DNA of 64,000 nucleotides. Origin: Oleoguttula mirabilis. Lineage: Eukaryota; Ascomycota; Dothideomycetes; Mycosphaerellales; Teratosphaeriaceae. This document shows, one piece after another, positions 24,121 to 35,759 of the stretch. Each line of letters opens with the position of its first letter. Within the stretch, counting starts at the first letter, position 1. The stretch covers positions 702,719 to 766,718 of the forward strand of contig JAVFHQ010000004.1 in the NCBI GenBank assembly GCA_035135055.1. The letters are read 5' to 3'. The notes beneath the pieces are model-generated. The model did no database searches. It saw only the letters and a program-made list of their open reading frames with translations, and had not been told where the DNA came from. A program made the position numbers and the translations under genes.

Positions 24121-25725
24121 CTATACCCATGCTATCATCCTTGATTCGGGTGACATACTCTTGGACCATCCCGCGGCGCGCCGGCTAGGGGAGTGTTTGG
24201 TAGTCATTCCGCGGTCAACAGACGGGCGTTCAAAGACTGGCGTCTGATCGTCGCGACACAACAAGTTGATGGTGTAGGCAGCATACTCGGCATACGTCAG
24301 AGCCACATACTCATGGTTGGGAATGGTCGTCTGCCAGTCTAAGTTCGAAATCCCACTGGAGTGGAACAGCTCCAGAGCGCTGCCAGAGCCTTCGCTCGTG
24401 CCACTGGCGTATGTCAATGTGTAGCCAACCTCCGACAAGAGCTCAGCCCATGGCTTTGCTGCTTGTCAGAGTGAGAAGGAGCGGCTAAATATGCAGCGGA
24501 AATCAGCCCTCTCCGGCACGTTAGGCTGTTGCGCGTATGATGAGCAGGTCTTCATCAGACAGTACGTAGACATAGCTTTGCATCGCCTCAAGAAAGCTTA
24601 GGCTGTAGGTGTCATCTATGGGCATAAGTGACGCGGTACTGGTTGCAGAGTACTCTGTTGGAGAGGAAGTGTGCGCTAAGGTCGGAGCGGAGTCGCTGCC
24701 GAGTCAAGGCATTCATAATGCTCACAGCATAAGACCACAAAGGCACGGTCCAGTCATGTTTGGCATTACCGAAGCAGTAGTGCAAAAGCTGTCCGGTGGA
24801 GCCCTCGGCCACTGCTGTACTGTTGGCTTATACAGTCAGCTTGAAGAATGCCAAGTCAGGAGGACCGTCGACTAGAGTGCTGTACCCAAGTACGGTACAG
24901 TCGAAACGTTGGTCCGCAATATCCCAAGTAGCATACGGGGTGTCTTTGATGTCAGCAGATGGTAGTAGGGCACGGGGTTGGGACCACGCATCTGCTGAGA
25001 ACGGCAGAGTAGCAAGAGGTAGATGTGTTATTGGTCACCATTGCTCTGTTGTGCGCGAATATCGAAGGCGAGGCTGCATACCACCCCCGATTTCGCCCAA
25101 GGCGGCGATGGTTGAGATTCGTAAGTGAAGTACAGCGGAATCAGCTTCTAGAAAGAGTGCGAGTCGCTGAAGCCGCAATATAGAGCGAAAGCAAAGCACG
25201 AGGGCGGCGAGAGACCGGCGCGGTAGACTGTAGAATGACAAATCGGTTCACAGTGCCGCACCAAGAACGGCGGGAAAGAAGTGAGAGACCTAAGGGAGTT
25301 AGGAACGGAACCTACTAAAGAAATGGTAGGCTTGAATTATGAGCGCTTGCACGACCCAGTGGATGAATATGACAGAAAGAGAATGAGCAACGACCAGTGT
25401 GATAGCCTCAGAACATTTCGAGGTCTCGGGAAAATGGCCGGCAATGGCCAATAGAGCCACAACATAGCTGCTATCAGCGTGGCAGCCATGTCCGCGGCGA
25501 CGGTACACCTAGATGGTGACGGCCAGACGGACCTGTGCTGAACGGATTGCTACAACAAACACAGCAGCACCTTCCGCGGAAGCTGCAAAGCACCTTTCCT
25601 GTAGCACTAAGCTTCCAGCGCAGGAAGTAATAGAGACGTTGGCAGTTTTCACAGCCTCAACCCCAAGCGTGCTCTCTTTAGCTTTCAACTTCCTGAAGCC
25701 TGGTCGAAGGCACCAACGTAGCGTT
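24121..25725 (-). pseudogene. Decayed gene of unknown family
   Basis: One minus-strand frame runs from 25754 down to 24612 and is broken by only about six stop codons. The segments between them look protein-like: a hydrophobic stretch near 25450-25310, then residues such as FSADAWSQPRALLPSAD and WTVPLWSYAVSIMNAL. At least two stops could come from a single C-to-T change in CAA or CAG. Further down, two other frames carry continuing protein-like sequence (24625-24531, and 24438-24121 including HEYVALTYAEYAAYTINLLC), implying frameshifts or lost introns. I do not recognise the family. It is probably a dead copy of a larger gene; a multi-exon living gene is the less likely alternative. Confidence 0.5.
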
Positions 25726-26918
25726 TCACTCCCGGCGCACCCACGGCGTGCCATCGTATTTTAGTGGCATGGGATCCGAGCCTTCCCTCAGGCGTCGTCG
25801 AGGGCACCAGTGCATTCGCTCATGCCAACCATCCGCCGGTGGCGCTATGGCACGGTCTTGGGGTTGATTAACACCCTCGACATTGAGCCCAAGGGGCCTG
25901 CGTCCCCCAAGCATGGCATCGACCTCATTCTGCAACCAGAAAAGGAGCATGTCAGTGCGGACTTCCAACAGCGGCCTTCGACAAAGAACAAATTGGATCG
26001 CTCCCACTTACATGCGAGATAAAGTGGTTGCCGCCACCGCAAAGATAGCCGTCTGTGCCACGGTAGTACCTAGCAAAAGCGATACGGTTAGTGTTCGATG
26101 GTCGAGAGATCGAGTTGTTGGAAAGACGCTTACGCGAATCCCATTGCACACATGGCGCTAGCTCCGATCAGCATTTCATTGACCTGCTTGTCAAAGCGCC
26201 GAAGCTCTGCGCCTCCCTTGGCAGCAGCAGCCTGACGATATTGGCCGCCGATATCTGCGTTTCGCTCCTCTGTCGTATGAGTGGTGACGTTGGTAGAGCT
26301 ACTGGCTTGTCGCAGAATCTCTGGCTCTACGTGGACCATCAAGGAATCGTAGTCGATCAGTGCTGTCTGGGGCGCTGGTGTAGGCGTGGCGACGGGCTGT
26401 TGCTTCGACTTCTTGTACGAGATCACTTCTTCCGTCACCGTAGTCATCGTGGTAGTAGAGGAGGTCTGCAGATCCTGATAGCTGCTTTGGTTGGTGGCTT
26501 GGACATATTGCTGCGGTCCATGTCCTGGTGGCGCATAGGGCCGTGGGATATCAGGACCATATTGCTGCATCTGCTGTAGGTGTGGTGCGTGTAGCTGGCC
26601 ATATGGAACAGCCTGTTGCTCCTGGGCGTATGTTTGTGCCTGCAGATCCTGTACGTGTCGCTGGCCGTACGGAGTAGCCTGCGGCGCAGAATGGTACAAG
26701 GCTTGCTGCTGGCCATAGGGTTGCGTCGGCTGCTGAAACCGGGACACTTGCTGACAAGGTATCGCTGGTTTTGCTTGATACCCCAATGGCGCCTGCTGCT
26801 GATAAAACGTGGCCGCCGGTTGAGGCACTTGGCCTAAAGCCTGGTTTACTTGCTGATTGTACAGCTGTTGCGTGTATCGATGTTGCCCGTTCGGCGGCTG
26901 ATAATTTTGGTCGCTCAT
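25726..26918 (-). CDS. Gln-rich protein with conserved C-terminal region
   Basis: Three exons: 26918-26134, 26069-26012 and 25929-25726, with introns of 64 and 82 nt (both GTAAG donors) and phases that agree. The product is 348 residues. Residues 1-165 are rich in Gln, Tyr and Pro in irregular PYGQQQ-type repeats, a prion-like composition. Residues 205-348 are ordered: a basic, Ala-rich helix, LIGASAMCAMGFAYYRGTDG, and a motif around CGGGNHFISHNEVDAMLGG that spans both introns and reads as the conserved core. The ATG at 26918 is the first in frame. Function unknown; low-complexity proteins of this type often join RNP or cytoskeletal assemblies, but that is inference. Confidence 0.72.
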
Positions 26919-27221
26919 GGTCCGAAATATCCGTTCTCGGTACGGCGCCGGTGGTCTCAACGATGGAAATACTGGCGTGACCGGTGCAGCGACTCGCTAT
27001 GGGCGTGCTGGCGATAACTTTGTACCGGGAGAAGCTTCGTATACGATGACCAGCTTCTGCTGGCAGATCGGTGTTCGTGGGTGATGTGGGAATCGTTGTC
27101 AGTGCGAATCGGATCTCTCTTAAGAGTAGAGCCTCAGGCCTCGTGCATTCGACACAACTGCATGACGTCGCTGGCAGGAGTTCCTGTTCACTGACTCTCA
27201 CCCTCCCCGAACTGGGAGACA

Positions 27222-28626
27222 CTACATGAGTTTCTCTTTCAACCACCTCACCATCTCCAAAACCCTGCCCCTGCCCTCTGCCGATTCGTCCCAGAGACCC
27301 TTACTTCGACATTGGGTAAGCTGAGCCTTGCTGTGAACCTCGTTATCGCGAGCGTGCCTTTCGAGCTTCTCCTCCTCATCCAGCCGCTCAATCTCATCAT
27401 CCATAAGCACCTTGCGGCCAAAGTCGGCCGCATCAGCTTGTCGGAGGAAGCTCTTCTTCAGTCGCTGCGTCAACTCGCTCGCCTGCTGCTCCAACGGCGC
27501 AGCGCCTCCGGAGGATATGTGGAAAGGTGGCAGACGTAAGCCTAGTGCAGCGCTGGGGTAGCGCTTGGACGTCTTTCTCACCCCTTGCTCCTCCTGCCAT
27601 TCGCGTGCATCCAGGTCCCTAGAGGCGTGTTGTGTGCCGGAGAATGAGCTCAGGGCTACTTGTTGGCGGTAAAAGTCTTGTCGCTCTAGGAAGGAGAGGT
27701 ACTCCATATCATCAAGCGGAGCCTCTGACGGTGCAGGAGGTACGTCTCGGCCAGCGGAGCGGAGGAAGAGCAGTGGTGAGGCGAAAGGGTCGAAGTAGTG
27801 CTCGGGCTTCTGGAAAACTCGCTTGCGCAGCTGTAAGAGTGATCTTGATATGGCGTCGAGAGCACTCGTAGCTGATCCAGGTACTTGAGATGGCATTTTG
27901 TTATGGTCGCCGTCCTCGATATCGATCCAGTCCAGGATGGGATTGTTAACAGCAGCAGCTACGATGCCTGGCTGCCCGATGCGACATTCGGTCAAGGCAA
28001 GCATGGTCGCCAGCCCGCCTCCGAGGAGCTCACCGCACACTGCCACCCGACCTACAAGCTGAGGACGACCTGTACGTGAGATAGCGCGCTTGGAGAGCAG
28101 GTGTTGCTTCACCCAGTCGTACCCTACCAGGACGTCGTGAATGGGCGTTGGATACTGATGGTGTTGGCCGAGGCGATAGTTCAGTTGCACGACTGGGAAT
28201 GGTAGGGATGTCTTGAGCACAGAGATCGTGGAAGCTTCATGCGTTGCATTGGGAAGAAAAGGGCCGCGTGGCAGATAGATGAGCACAGTGGGCCGTTCAG
28301 CAGACGCTGACGGCGGCGCTGTTGGTTGATGGATGCTTGCCTACCTTAGTATTCTATATGCCGTAGTAAGGCATGGTGCTTACTCGAGAGTGATGTGGCC
28401 GTTGCTTTGGCAGGGCACAGTGACGGTTTGGCAGGTCGATGTCGAGAACCTGCAGACCCGTTGTGGGCGGACCGCCGAACGCTGGGCATGACACAACGAA
28501 CGCGTAGGGCGGGCCTGACGTGTCAGCATTCTTTGGTGATACTGTCGTGCAAGCACGAAAGGGTGTTGTTGGCATTACAACGAGACATTTACGGCCTGGG
28601 TGGTTGGAAGTCGAGAAAGGAGGCAT
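27222..28626 (-). CDS. Alpha/beta-hydrolase-fold protein, catalytic serine missing
   Basis: The main exon ends at 27222, and an upstream exon of about 81 codons begins at the ATG at 28626. A GTAAGC donor after 28384 and an acceptor near 28341 give an in-phase join, but other acceptors exist and the junction is unsure. The fold is recognisable from VLIYLPRGP (where HGGG is usual), VVQLNYRLGQHHQYPTPIHD, and CGELLGGGLATML at the nucleophile elbow. That elbow reads GELLG, so the Ser of GxSxG is replaced by Leu. A charged, probably coiled-coil segment forms the C-terminus. The changes fit a non-catalytic esterase/lipase-family protein. Confidence 0.72.
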
Positions 28627-29267
28627 GGGCGTCGGCCGACGCTCGGCGGAGAACCGGATGTGAGATCCGACACCAGTTTGACCACATACCTACCTTACTT
28701 TGGCACAGGAATACGATAAAGATATCAAATACAGCGCATCTAGAATGCTGTGTACTGCGCAGTCTCTTCACAGCTGCTTTTATCACCCACGTACAAGCGT
28801 GCAACGATCGGCCCGTCACTTCAATATTCACCCGCCCGAATCCGACCCACATCTGCGATACCAGCCTTGTGCTATTGCCAGCATAGCGCAGGCCATCCAT
28901 ACGATATAACCCACGACGTAAACATCAGTCCCGCGCGATGCCAGCGGCTCCATGCGTGCCCGTGCCCCTCGGAGCGGAAAGTCTCTTGCGCCACTGCGTC
29001 TTGGTAAAGCTTAGATATGAAAACCTGTGACCATTGTGGACGCATCGTTCGTCCCACCAAAGACTGGCAGTAGAGGTCGTGGTAACTCGGCAGTACGTCG
29101 CAGATGCCCATCCGAATAGCCAGCCCACGGCTGGAGCAGAAGAGTCTCTTTAACCTGGCTCATGTCAAAAATCAAGATCTCGACGAGCCGGATGGAGCCT
29201 AGAACTACAGTTCGCTTGCCATTGCGAAGCAGCCACCATGATGTCTCGCTATCCATAATCACAACAC
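28627..29267. other. Intergenic, nothing recognised
   Basis: Between two minus-strand genes. Short frames only, with no domain, repeat or RNA signature. Confidence 0.4.
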
Positions 29268-30146
29268 TTATTGTCCGGCACTCGCGACCTCACTCACGGC
29301 CCCTCGAGACCATTGCACGCCCTCCCGTGCCTCCTTGTACCCTTCCTCGACCAGAAGCGCGCAGACTGGCACCGCCGCGAAGAGCAGCAAGACGCACAAA
29401 ACCTTCGACTCCATCTCCGCGTGCTCCTTTGCACGGATCAGCAGGTCGAGAACAGGCATGATTAGAACGCCACCAACGTGCAAGAGATTCTTCGTCGATC
29501 TCAGGCCCGTCGCGCAGGCGATCCACAGCACCAAAGCGCAGCAAGTAGTCAGCGTAGCGACGAGGAGCAGTGCGTTGTGCGAACTACTTGCAGTAGCAGT
29601 GCCGGAGATGTCGACAGAGGTGCAGATGGTGAGGATGAGTGAGCAATGCGCAACGAGGAGTAACAACCGCAAGACGTATCTTCTGGGTCGCCCGGTGCAC
29701 TGGTCCTCCTGTTGAAGCGTAGCGAACAGCTGGTGCGTGCAGAGCGGGCAGCCGTCGTTATGGCTCAGAGCCGAGCGGATGCAGGACTCACAGAAGACAT
29801 GATTGCACAGCGTCCAACGGACCGGGCGCTTGAATATTCCCTTGCATATCGGACATGGCTCGGACGGGACATCTCCGCGCGGCACGGAGCTGAGGATGCT
29901 GCTGATGGCTTTTGCTGGCGCGACGAGCGCTCGCGCGAGGTGCTGGCGGTATTGCTGGAGGCACTCTAATACAGCGAGGACGAGGAGACTGATGATGACC
30001 AGCACGATTAGAAGGGTCGAAGCGTCTGCTGGTATCGACGGGACGGAGTCCACCAGATAGTACAGGTCGGCAGCGAGTTCGTCCTGTTCGGGCCCCGTGT
30101 CTTGGGAAGGTAGATAAGCGAGCTTGAGGTAGGTGAGCCACTTCAT
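29268..30146 (-). CDS. RING-finger integral membrane protein
   Basis: A single exon of 292 residues from the first ATG (30146). The frame is open about 27 codons further up without another ATG. One hydrophobic helix (about residues 40-62) precedes a canonical C3HC4 RING: CPIC, then LCNHVFCESC, then CPLC (about residues 97-135), with all eight zinc ligands present. Four more hydrophobic segments follow. By family rule it is a membrane E3 ubiquitin ligase, perhaps of the ER or vacuole; the location is inference. A polytopic RING protein with a central RING resembles RNF-type ligases, but I cannot name an orthologue. Confidence 0.8.
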   Translation of the reverse strand: MKWLTYLKLAYLPSQDTGPEQDELAADLYYLVDSVPSIPADASTLLIVLVIISLLVLAVLECLQQYRQHLARALVAPAKAISSILSSVPRGDVPSEPCPICKGIFKRPVRWTLCNHVFCESCIRSALSHNDGCPLCTHQLFATLQQEDQCTGRPRRYVLRLLLLVAHCSLILTICTSVDISGTATASSSHNALLLVATLTTCCALVLWIACATGLRSTKNLLHVGGVLIMPVLDLLIRAKEHAEMESKVLCVLLLFAAVPVCALLVEEGYKEAREGVQWSRGAVSEVASAGQ

Positions 30147-31625
30147 GTCCAGGTCTTTGGAATGTCCGGTGAGCACGTGCGATGCGTGATCGAGGAAGTG
30201 GATGTCGTGTAGCTTCGGATTGTGCAATACTCCGGGTCCTTTTTAAGAATGAGGAGGAGTGTTAAGGACAATAGTCCTGCGTGTATTGGACTGTCAGACA
30301 CTACATGATGTGTCTTACACCTCCCTTTGTGTGAACATGCTTCATGGGGGATGGGCGACGAAACATCAATGCCTGTCTCGGTGCATCAACCAAACGGTAC
30401 ACAAGAAGATCTCATACGCAGTGGCAAAGCGCGGCCCCAGAGCGCACTTTACAGAGTCCAGAGCCTGACACCCCGTCGATGAGCACAAGGATATATTGGA
30501 GGTGGCGGCATGGAAGGGTTGAGCCATCCCGATGACAGCTTGCTCGCAGACCTCTGCCGGTGTAAAGCGATGAAAACATGCCATGGTTGTCCGGATACGG
30601 CTCGATGCCTGCGGGAGGCCCTCGGCATGATGGGGGCCATTCTGTTGTAGCTGGCGGTATACAGCGTGGTATCATCTGTGTGGACATACGGAAAGCCGAA
30701 GGCACAGTGGTAGTAACGACGAGGCGTCCCGCGGCGGCTGCTCTTTGAACTTGTCTGGTCACTGTCTACTACACGAGTAGTGCGGGCGAAGAACATGATG
30801 TCGCTGCGTTGTCGCCAGCAGGGATATCGCAGAGGGTGAACACGGTGACTGTGCCGTCAACGAAGTGAGCATAATGGCCCAAGCAGATCTCGCGGGCCGC
30901 TCTCATGTTGGACTAGCCATCCAAGGAAGCCTGGATAGCCAACCTCTCCCGTGTCCATCAGCATCAGCGCGTACAAGAAAGGCGTCGACGCTCCTGTCTC
31001 GTCACCATATCCCTCCTCCACCAAGCCGTAGTAGATGTACAACAGCTTCTCGAACCCCTGATGCGCGATGCGACTTTGGCATCGATTAACAGGGGCCCAT
31101 TGACATGTCGCCACCTACAGCGGCCGACGGGTCGAGGGTCTAGAAGATGCCTGGCCGTCGCTCTACGAGTACGACCTTTAGGCTTTACTGCGTCAGCGTA
31201 GACGAGTACAGTCACCTCTCACATCCCATCAAAACGTGCTTAGCCAGATTTCTTTGTTCTGCCGGAAAGCCGGTCTGGGGCCTATCCTGAAGAAGACTGT
31301 ACTCCGTTCGACTTGTGGACACTGACGTTCGCGGGATATGTTCTCCCTCTGCCAGAGTGATGGTGGACGAAAAGGAGGGAGAGGGAGGGCCGACTGCTCT
31401 AGCCGAAGTCGAAGTCGAAGTCGAAGTCGAAAGTCCCTACGCATTTGGCTGACTCTGACTCGGCCGAAACTACAAATCCGTCGGTTCCTTGGTACATCCT
31501 CGATTTAAGCCAACGTCAAGTCAAGTTAGTCAACACCGTGAGTTCGGACGCTGGTGCGCTCCAATCCGGGCTAATTTGCCGACTGGATGCTCACAGCCCC
31601 TGAGTTATAGGAGCGCCTACCGTGA
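30147..31625. other. Intergenic with a possible gene relic and a hexanucleotide repeat
   Basis: On the minus strand several short frames in different phases look protein-like (for example around 31060-30950, FEKLLYIYYGLVEEGYGDE; 30905-30770; 30640-30560). Stops and phase changes separate them, so a decayed gene is possible but unproven. At 31405-31430 there are just over four tandem GAAGTC units. No intact gene is called. Confidence 0.3.
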
Positions 31626-32393
31626 CGTTCCGTCCATCGCAGTCGTTACGTGGTGCTGTTCGGCAGGAAGAAGCTCCCCTACCTACCACCCGAAGTATGG
31701 CAAAGTATCTCCTTCTTCACGGCCGAGAGGAATGAGCTGCAACCATGGACGCAGCTCCGACGAGTCTGTCGCGTCGCGAAAGACGGGGTGGAAGAAGCCT
31801 TTGGTCAGCTCGTGCTGCCCGACCCACGTCGCGTGCGGATCTACCTCCAATGCGGCCACATACCATATCGTCATGGACCGGCTGCGTCGCGAGATTTGGA
31901 GGTGGTGTTCTCCCACATGTCCTCCGAGCACATGGGCCGATCTGTGTTCCACGAGAGCGAGGCTTCAGCGCGACAGTATCTGGGCGGGGGTGAGACCAGA
32001 GCGAGTAGAAGCCGGTATGAGGCGATCAAGTCCTCCTCTTGGAGGAGAGACATTGCGAACTACGTTGGAAAAGGTGCAGATGTCGTTATAGAAGGCTGTC
32101 GGTTCCACAAACCGCCGTTCCAGCTGTGCATTGCTGGGATGGTGAATGACACGGAGCTAGCGCAACTGGAGGCAGATGCCACCTCCCGCACAATGAGCTC
32201 CAACTGGCTGGGAATGTTCCGCGCATTCTTCTACGACGCCGGCGAGCTCCAAAGGCGGAAGCAATGGCAGGGCGTTCTTAGCGAAGCCTGGAACTTTGCT
32301 AAGAGCGTCCATTACGACAGTGAGGAGGCCGGTACCGAGCATGCGACGCTTGGCGCGCAAATTGCTGACAGCGCCCGCGCCACTCATGACTGA
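31626..32393 (+). CDS. F-box-like protein, 5' end unresolved
   Basis: An open frame between an in-frame stop at 31623 and the stop at 32391. It encodes about 250 residues starting near YLPPEVWQSISFFTAERNEL, followed by LRRVCRVAKDGVEEAF. This is the form of a fungal F-box (LPPEIW...LRLVCR), normally the Skp1-binding part of an SCF ubiquitin ligase. There is no ATG upstream of the F-box in this frame. A CGTGAC branch-like site and CAG at about 31640 suggest a short upstream exon that I could not place. The remainder shows no LRR or WD repeats. Gene likely, start unknown. Confidence 0.55.
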   Translation, partial: RSVHRSRYVVLFGRKKLPYLPPEVWQSISFFTAERNELQPWTQLRRVCRVAKDGVEEAFGQLVLPDPRRVRIYLQCGHIPYRHGPAASRDLEVVFSHMSSEHMGRSVFHESEASARQYLGGGETRASRSRYEAIKSSSWRRDIANYVGKGADVVIEGCRFHKPPFQLCIAGMVNDTELAQLEADATSRTMSSNWLGMFRAFFYDAGELQRRKQWQGVLSEAWNFAKSVHYDSEEAGTEHATLGAQIADSARATHD

Positions 32394-32930
32394 GATCCTG
32401 CCTCTCCTCGCTGATGGAACAACGCTCTGGCGGTATGTACGATGATGGTTGCGCGGGGCGCCTCCCTGCGTTGTTATCGAGCTGCATAGACGGGCGAGCG
32501 TACGAGCTGTTACCAAAGATCTCGCTAAAGTGGCCGCCACACTAGGAAATCAACGCGGCCGTCGCCTACCTGGCGTCCCTTCGCTCTCTCGCGCTGAACT
32601 ATTACAAACCTCGGTGTGGGCGTAAGAAGGCTAGCTCGGTGCAAGCAGTGTAGCGCAGCATCGAGAAAGCGCACAGACTTGCCTTCGTTGTGTTCGTTTT
32701 CCGCACACCATATAATGGTCATCAGCTCGTCGGCTACCCAGCCACCTATGTCTCTTTACATTCGTTACCGTCGTTCGCGTGTCCTTTTTGCAACGATAGC
32801 CCGTCTATGCCGGCCAGATTGCTCGGCAGCCGCAAAAGAGCGCGATGTAAGCCGCCCGTATCCGTTGCGCCGAAGAACGCCATCCCTGCTAACCCAAATC
32901 CATCCTTCCTCAAGCCTCATCAGCACCATC
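32394..32930. other. Convergent intergenic region
   Basis: Lies between the F-box-like gene and the NMNAT gene, which converge here. No supported ORF. Confidence 0.4.
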
Positions 32931-33899
32931 TTAAGCACCACCACTATTACTCGAGCCCGCTTCTGCAACGCCCTTGCTCTCACCGGGCCTCGCGCCCTCT
33001 CTGTCCTTGGCGCCGCCCGCCGAGGCCGCAGCCACGCCGTCTTCCTCGTACAAGCCGTGCTCCTCGATGTACTGCACGACGGGCTCCGGCACCAAGTAGC
33101 GGATACTCATGTCGCGCCGCAGGAAGAGGCGGACTTTCGTAGAGGAGATGTCGTTCTGGACGAGCTGCTGGATGACCCAGATGTTGCTCTTCCAGGGCTG
33201 GAGGGCGGAGAGAGCTTCGTCGATGTCGGTTCCGGTGCGCTGAGATCAACCAACGTTAGCTCACCGGCCTGTCAATCAAAACGAGGTGGCCTTTGGGCAG
33301 CACTGTCGCGTGACGCTTAAATCTGCTCGGATGGGTCTCACCTCAACGATAAACGCGCCGAAGTTCTTCAGGATGTAATCAATATCCTTATCCGCCCACA
33401 CACCCGGCGTACTCATCGTCTGGATCAAATCGGCGCCCGCCAAAAGCGCAATGTGGCACTTCTTCCTCCCATTCGGTGTCTCCACGCCGCCAATCACTTC
33501 GTTGATCTCATCGTTGAAGTGATCCAACACCTTGGCCGTCTCGAGGTATTCCGCATGCAGGGCCTCCCATGGATCCACGCTGATCCAACTCGACTGCGCG
33601 ACAGCCAGCGAGCACATATTGATGCGATGCTCCGCTTTCACGAGGCCGGACTTCTTGTAGGCGTCGCCGACGCAGGAGAGGTAGGCGCCGACAACCTCGA
33701 ACTGTGTGTTGAAGCGGGCATAGTCGGCGGCCATTTCGAACATGCGGAGGTGGAGGAAGGTGATGGGGCTGAAAGAGCCGCAGGCGATGAGGACGAGCGG
33801 CGTGCGGTCGGTGGTGGTGATGCGACGGCGGAGGCGCGAGTGCGGGAAGGAGTAGTCGGAGAGGGTCATGTCGCCGCGGATTTGGTCGGCTGCGGCCAT
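32931..33899 (-). CDS. NMA1: Nicotinamide/nicotinate mononucleotide adenylyltransferase
   Basis: Catalyses NMN or NaMN + ATP to NAD or deamido-NAD, the last common step of NAD synthesis. Exons are 33899-33342 and 33239-32931, separated by a 102-nt intron (GTGAGA...CTCAG) in phase 0; the product is 288 residues. The nucleotidyltransferase motif GSFSPITFLHLRMFEMA (about residues 40-56) and the C-terminal ISSTKVRLFLRRDMSIRYL with VVQYIEEHGLY are diagnostic. LLAGADLIQTMSTPGVW carries the central family segment. The ATG at 33899 is the first in frame; the open frame above it has none. The last 30 residues are Gly/Ala-rich and probably disordered. Confidence 0.95.
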
Positions 33900-34715
33900 G
33901 CTGATGGATGGCGGAGGGTGCGGGAGGGGTGGAGCGTCGTAGTTGACGAGGCCGCGCAGACGGACTCTGTCGCTGTGCTTCGTAGAGGTATGGAGGAGGG
34001 CGGTGGTGCAGAGGGCGGCAGTGCGCCTCAGTCTCAACGCAAACGCCGGCGACTGCGCACTGTGCGCAGCTGGTAGCCTGACGGGCCGGTATCGGTGTCG
34101 GATGGCGCGGATGGACGACAGTTTGTCTGGGGAGTGGTAGATACCGTGTGTGCGTGTGTGTCGTACGTGTTGGGTCTCAGACAGCCGCGAAATAGATAAG
34201 CTGGACTGCGATGGGGAGGGAATGAGTGAGGCGGCCGGAGATACGCAACCCTAATAGTGACAAAGCTGCTGCAGCCTTGCCGGGAAGATGGAGAGAGTCG
34301 TGAACGGTTGTGGTCCAAAGGGTGGGGTCGCACGCCAAGCGGTCACGTGGACACTGCCATCAAGGTTGAGATGAATGCAATGCTATCTTGCGTTGTCTAA
34401 GTTGTCTTTCACAAGACACGCCTCGAAACTCCACCTACGTAAACTCACTCTCGTTGGCGGGAATGTTATCACTGCTCGCTACCATATATTACAGCCGTAA
34501 GTTGAACAACAATCTGCAGAGCCTCCCGAGTCCCCAGGCTGCCGGAGTGTCGGCCGTTTTGGAGTCTGCCCGGAGACTGTCACTGGACCCCGGACCATGC
34601 AATATCAAGATGCGGGGCACTCGCTCCACGTCATCGACGATGATGATTTGGGATGAAAGCTGTAGAGTATAGGAAAACAGCTCATTTCTGCCATTGACAT
34701 CGACATCTCCAGCCA
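33900..34715. promoter_or_regulatory. Divergent region between NMNAT and glyoxalase genes
   Basis: About 0.8 kb between two divergent housekeeping genes. It contains a GT-rich tract (34144-34165) but no supported ORF. Specific promoter elements cannot be called. Confidence 0.4.
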
Positions 34716-35759
34716 ATGCTATCAGCACTTAGACGCACCACCCAACTCCTCAACCACCTGACCACCGCCAGCAAAGCCTACGCCACCACCGCAACGATGA
34801 CCGACCCAAGCAAGTACAAGTTCAACCACTCGATGCTGCGCGTCAAAGACCCCAAGGCCAGCGTGAAGTTTTACGAGCACCTCGGCATGAGCGTCGTCAA
34901 TAAGCTCGAGTTCCCAGACAACAAGTTCGATCTCTACTTCCTCGCCTACGACTCGCCGAAAGCCGCTTCGCACGGGAGCCACTGGACGGATCGGGAGGGC
35001 ATCATCGAGCTTACGCACAACTACGGAACGGAGAATGATGACAACTACAAGCCGCACAACGGGAACAAGGAGCCGCAGGGTTTCGGGCATGTGTGCGTGA
35101 GCGTGGACAACATCCAAGCCGCCTGCAAGAGGATATCCGATGCTGGGTACCGCTTTCAGAAGCGCCTCGAAGATGGCCGGATGCGCTCCATCGCCTTCGC
35201 GCTCGACCCGGACGACTACTGGGTGGAGATCATCGCGCAGAACCCGGTGGACCAGACAGAGGACGTCAAGGAGACGGATCTTGGAACGTACCGCATGAAC
35301 CACACCATGGTCCGCATCAAGGACAAGGACGTCAGTCTGAAGTTCTACCAGGAGGTGATGGGCATGCGCCTCCTGCGCACGTCGGAGAACACGTCGGCGA
35401 ACTTCAACCTCTACTTCCTCGGCTACGGCCCGCCAGCTGGGGAGAAGAGCGCAAATGGCGTGAACCCGACTGCGGACCGCGAGGGTCTGCTAGAGCTGAC
35501 GTGGAACTATGGGACCGAGAAGAAGGAGGGGAAGGTGTACCATGATGGCAACAGCGAGCCGCAGGGCTTCGGGCACATCTGCGTGAGTGTGGACAACCTG
35601 GAGGCGGCGTGCAAGCGGTTTGAGGAGAAGGGGGTGGAGTGGAAGAAGCGGCTCACCGACGGCCGCATGAAGAATGTGGCGTTTGTGCTGGATCCGGATA
35701 GCTACTGGATCGAGGTAATTCAGAACGAAAGCCTAGGGAAGGCCCCGGGCAAATACTAG
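34716..35759 (+). CDS. GLO1: Lactoylglutathione lyase (glyoxalase I), two-domain
   Basis: Converts the methylglyoxal-glutathione hemithioacetal to S-lactoylglutathione. The uninterrupted frame gives 347 residues with two VOC domains in tandem (about 35-180 and 196-338), as in yeast Glo1. Each repeat shows the metal-ligand pattern: FNHSMLRVKD, ELTHNYGTE, GFGHVCVSVDN and DYWVEII in the first; MNHTMVRIKD, ELTWNYGTE, GFGHICVSVDN and SYWIEVI in the second. The first 27 residues are basic and Ser/Thr-rich without acids, a likely mitochondrial presequence. A second Met at residue 28 could start a cytosolic form, giving dual localisation by alternative starts. Confidence 0.96.
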   Translation: MLSALRRTTQLLNHLTTASKAYATTATMTDPSKYKFNHSMLRVKDPKASVKFYEHLGMSVVNKLEFPDNKFDLYFLAYDSPKAASHGSHWTDREGIIELTHNYGTENDDNYKPHNGNKEPQGFGHVCVSVDNIQAACKRISDAGYRFQKRLEDGRMRSIAFALDPDDYWVEIIAQNPVDQTEDVKETDLGTYRMNHTMVRIKDKDVSLKFYQEVMGMRLLRTSENTSANFNLYFLGYGPPAGEKSANGVNPTADREGLLELTWNYGTEKKEGKVYHDGNSEPQGFGHICVSVDNLEAACKRFEEKGVEWKKRLTDGRMKNVAFVLDPDSYWIEVIQNESLGKAPGKY

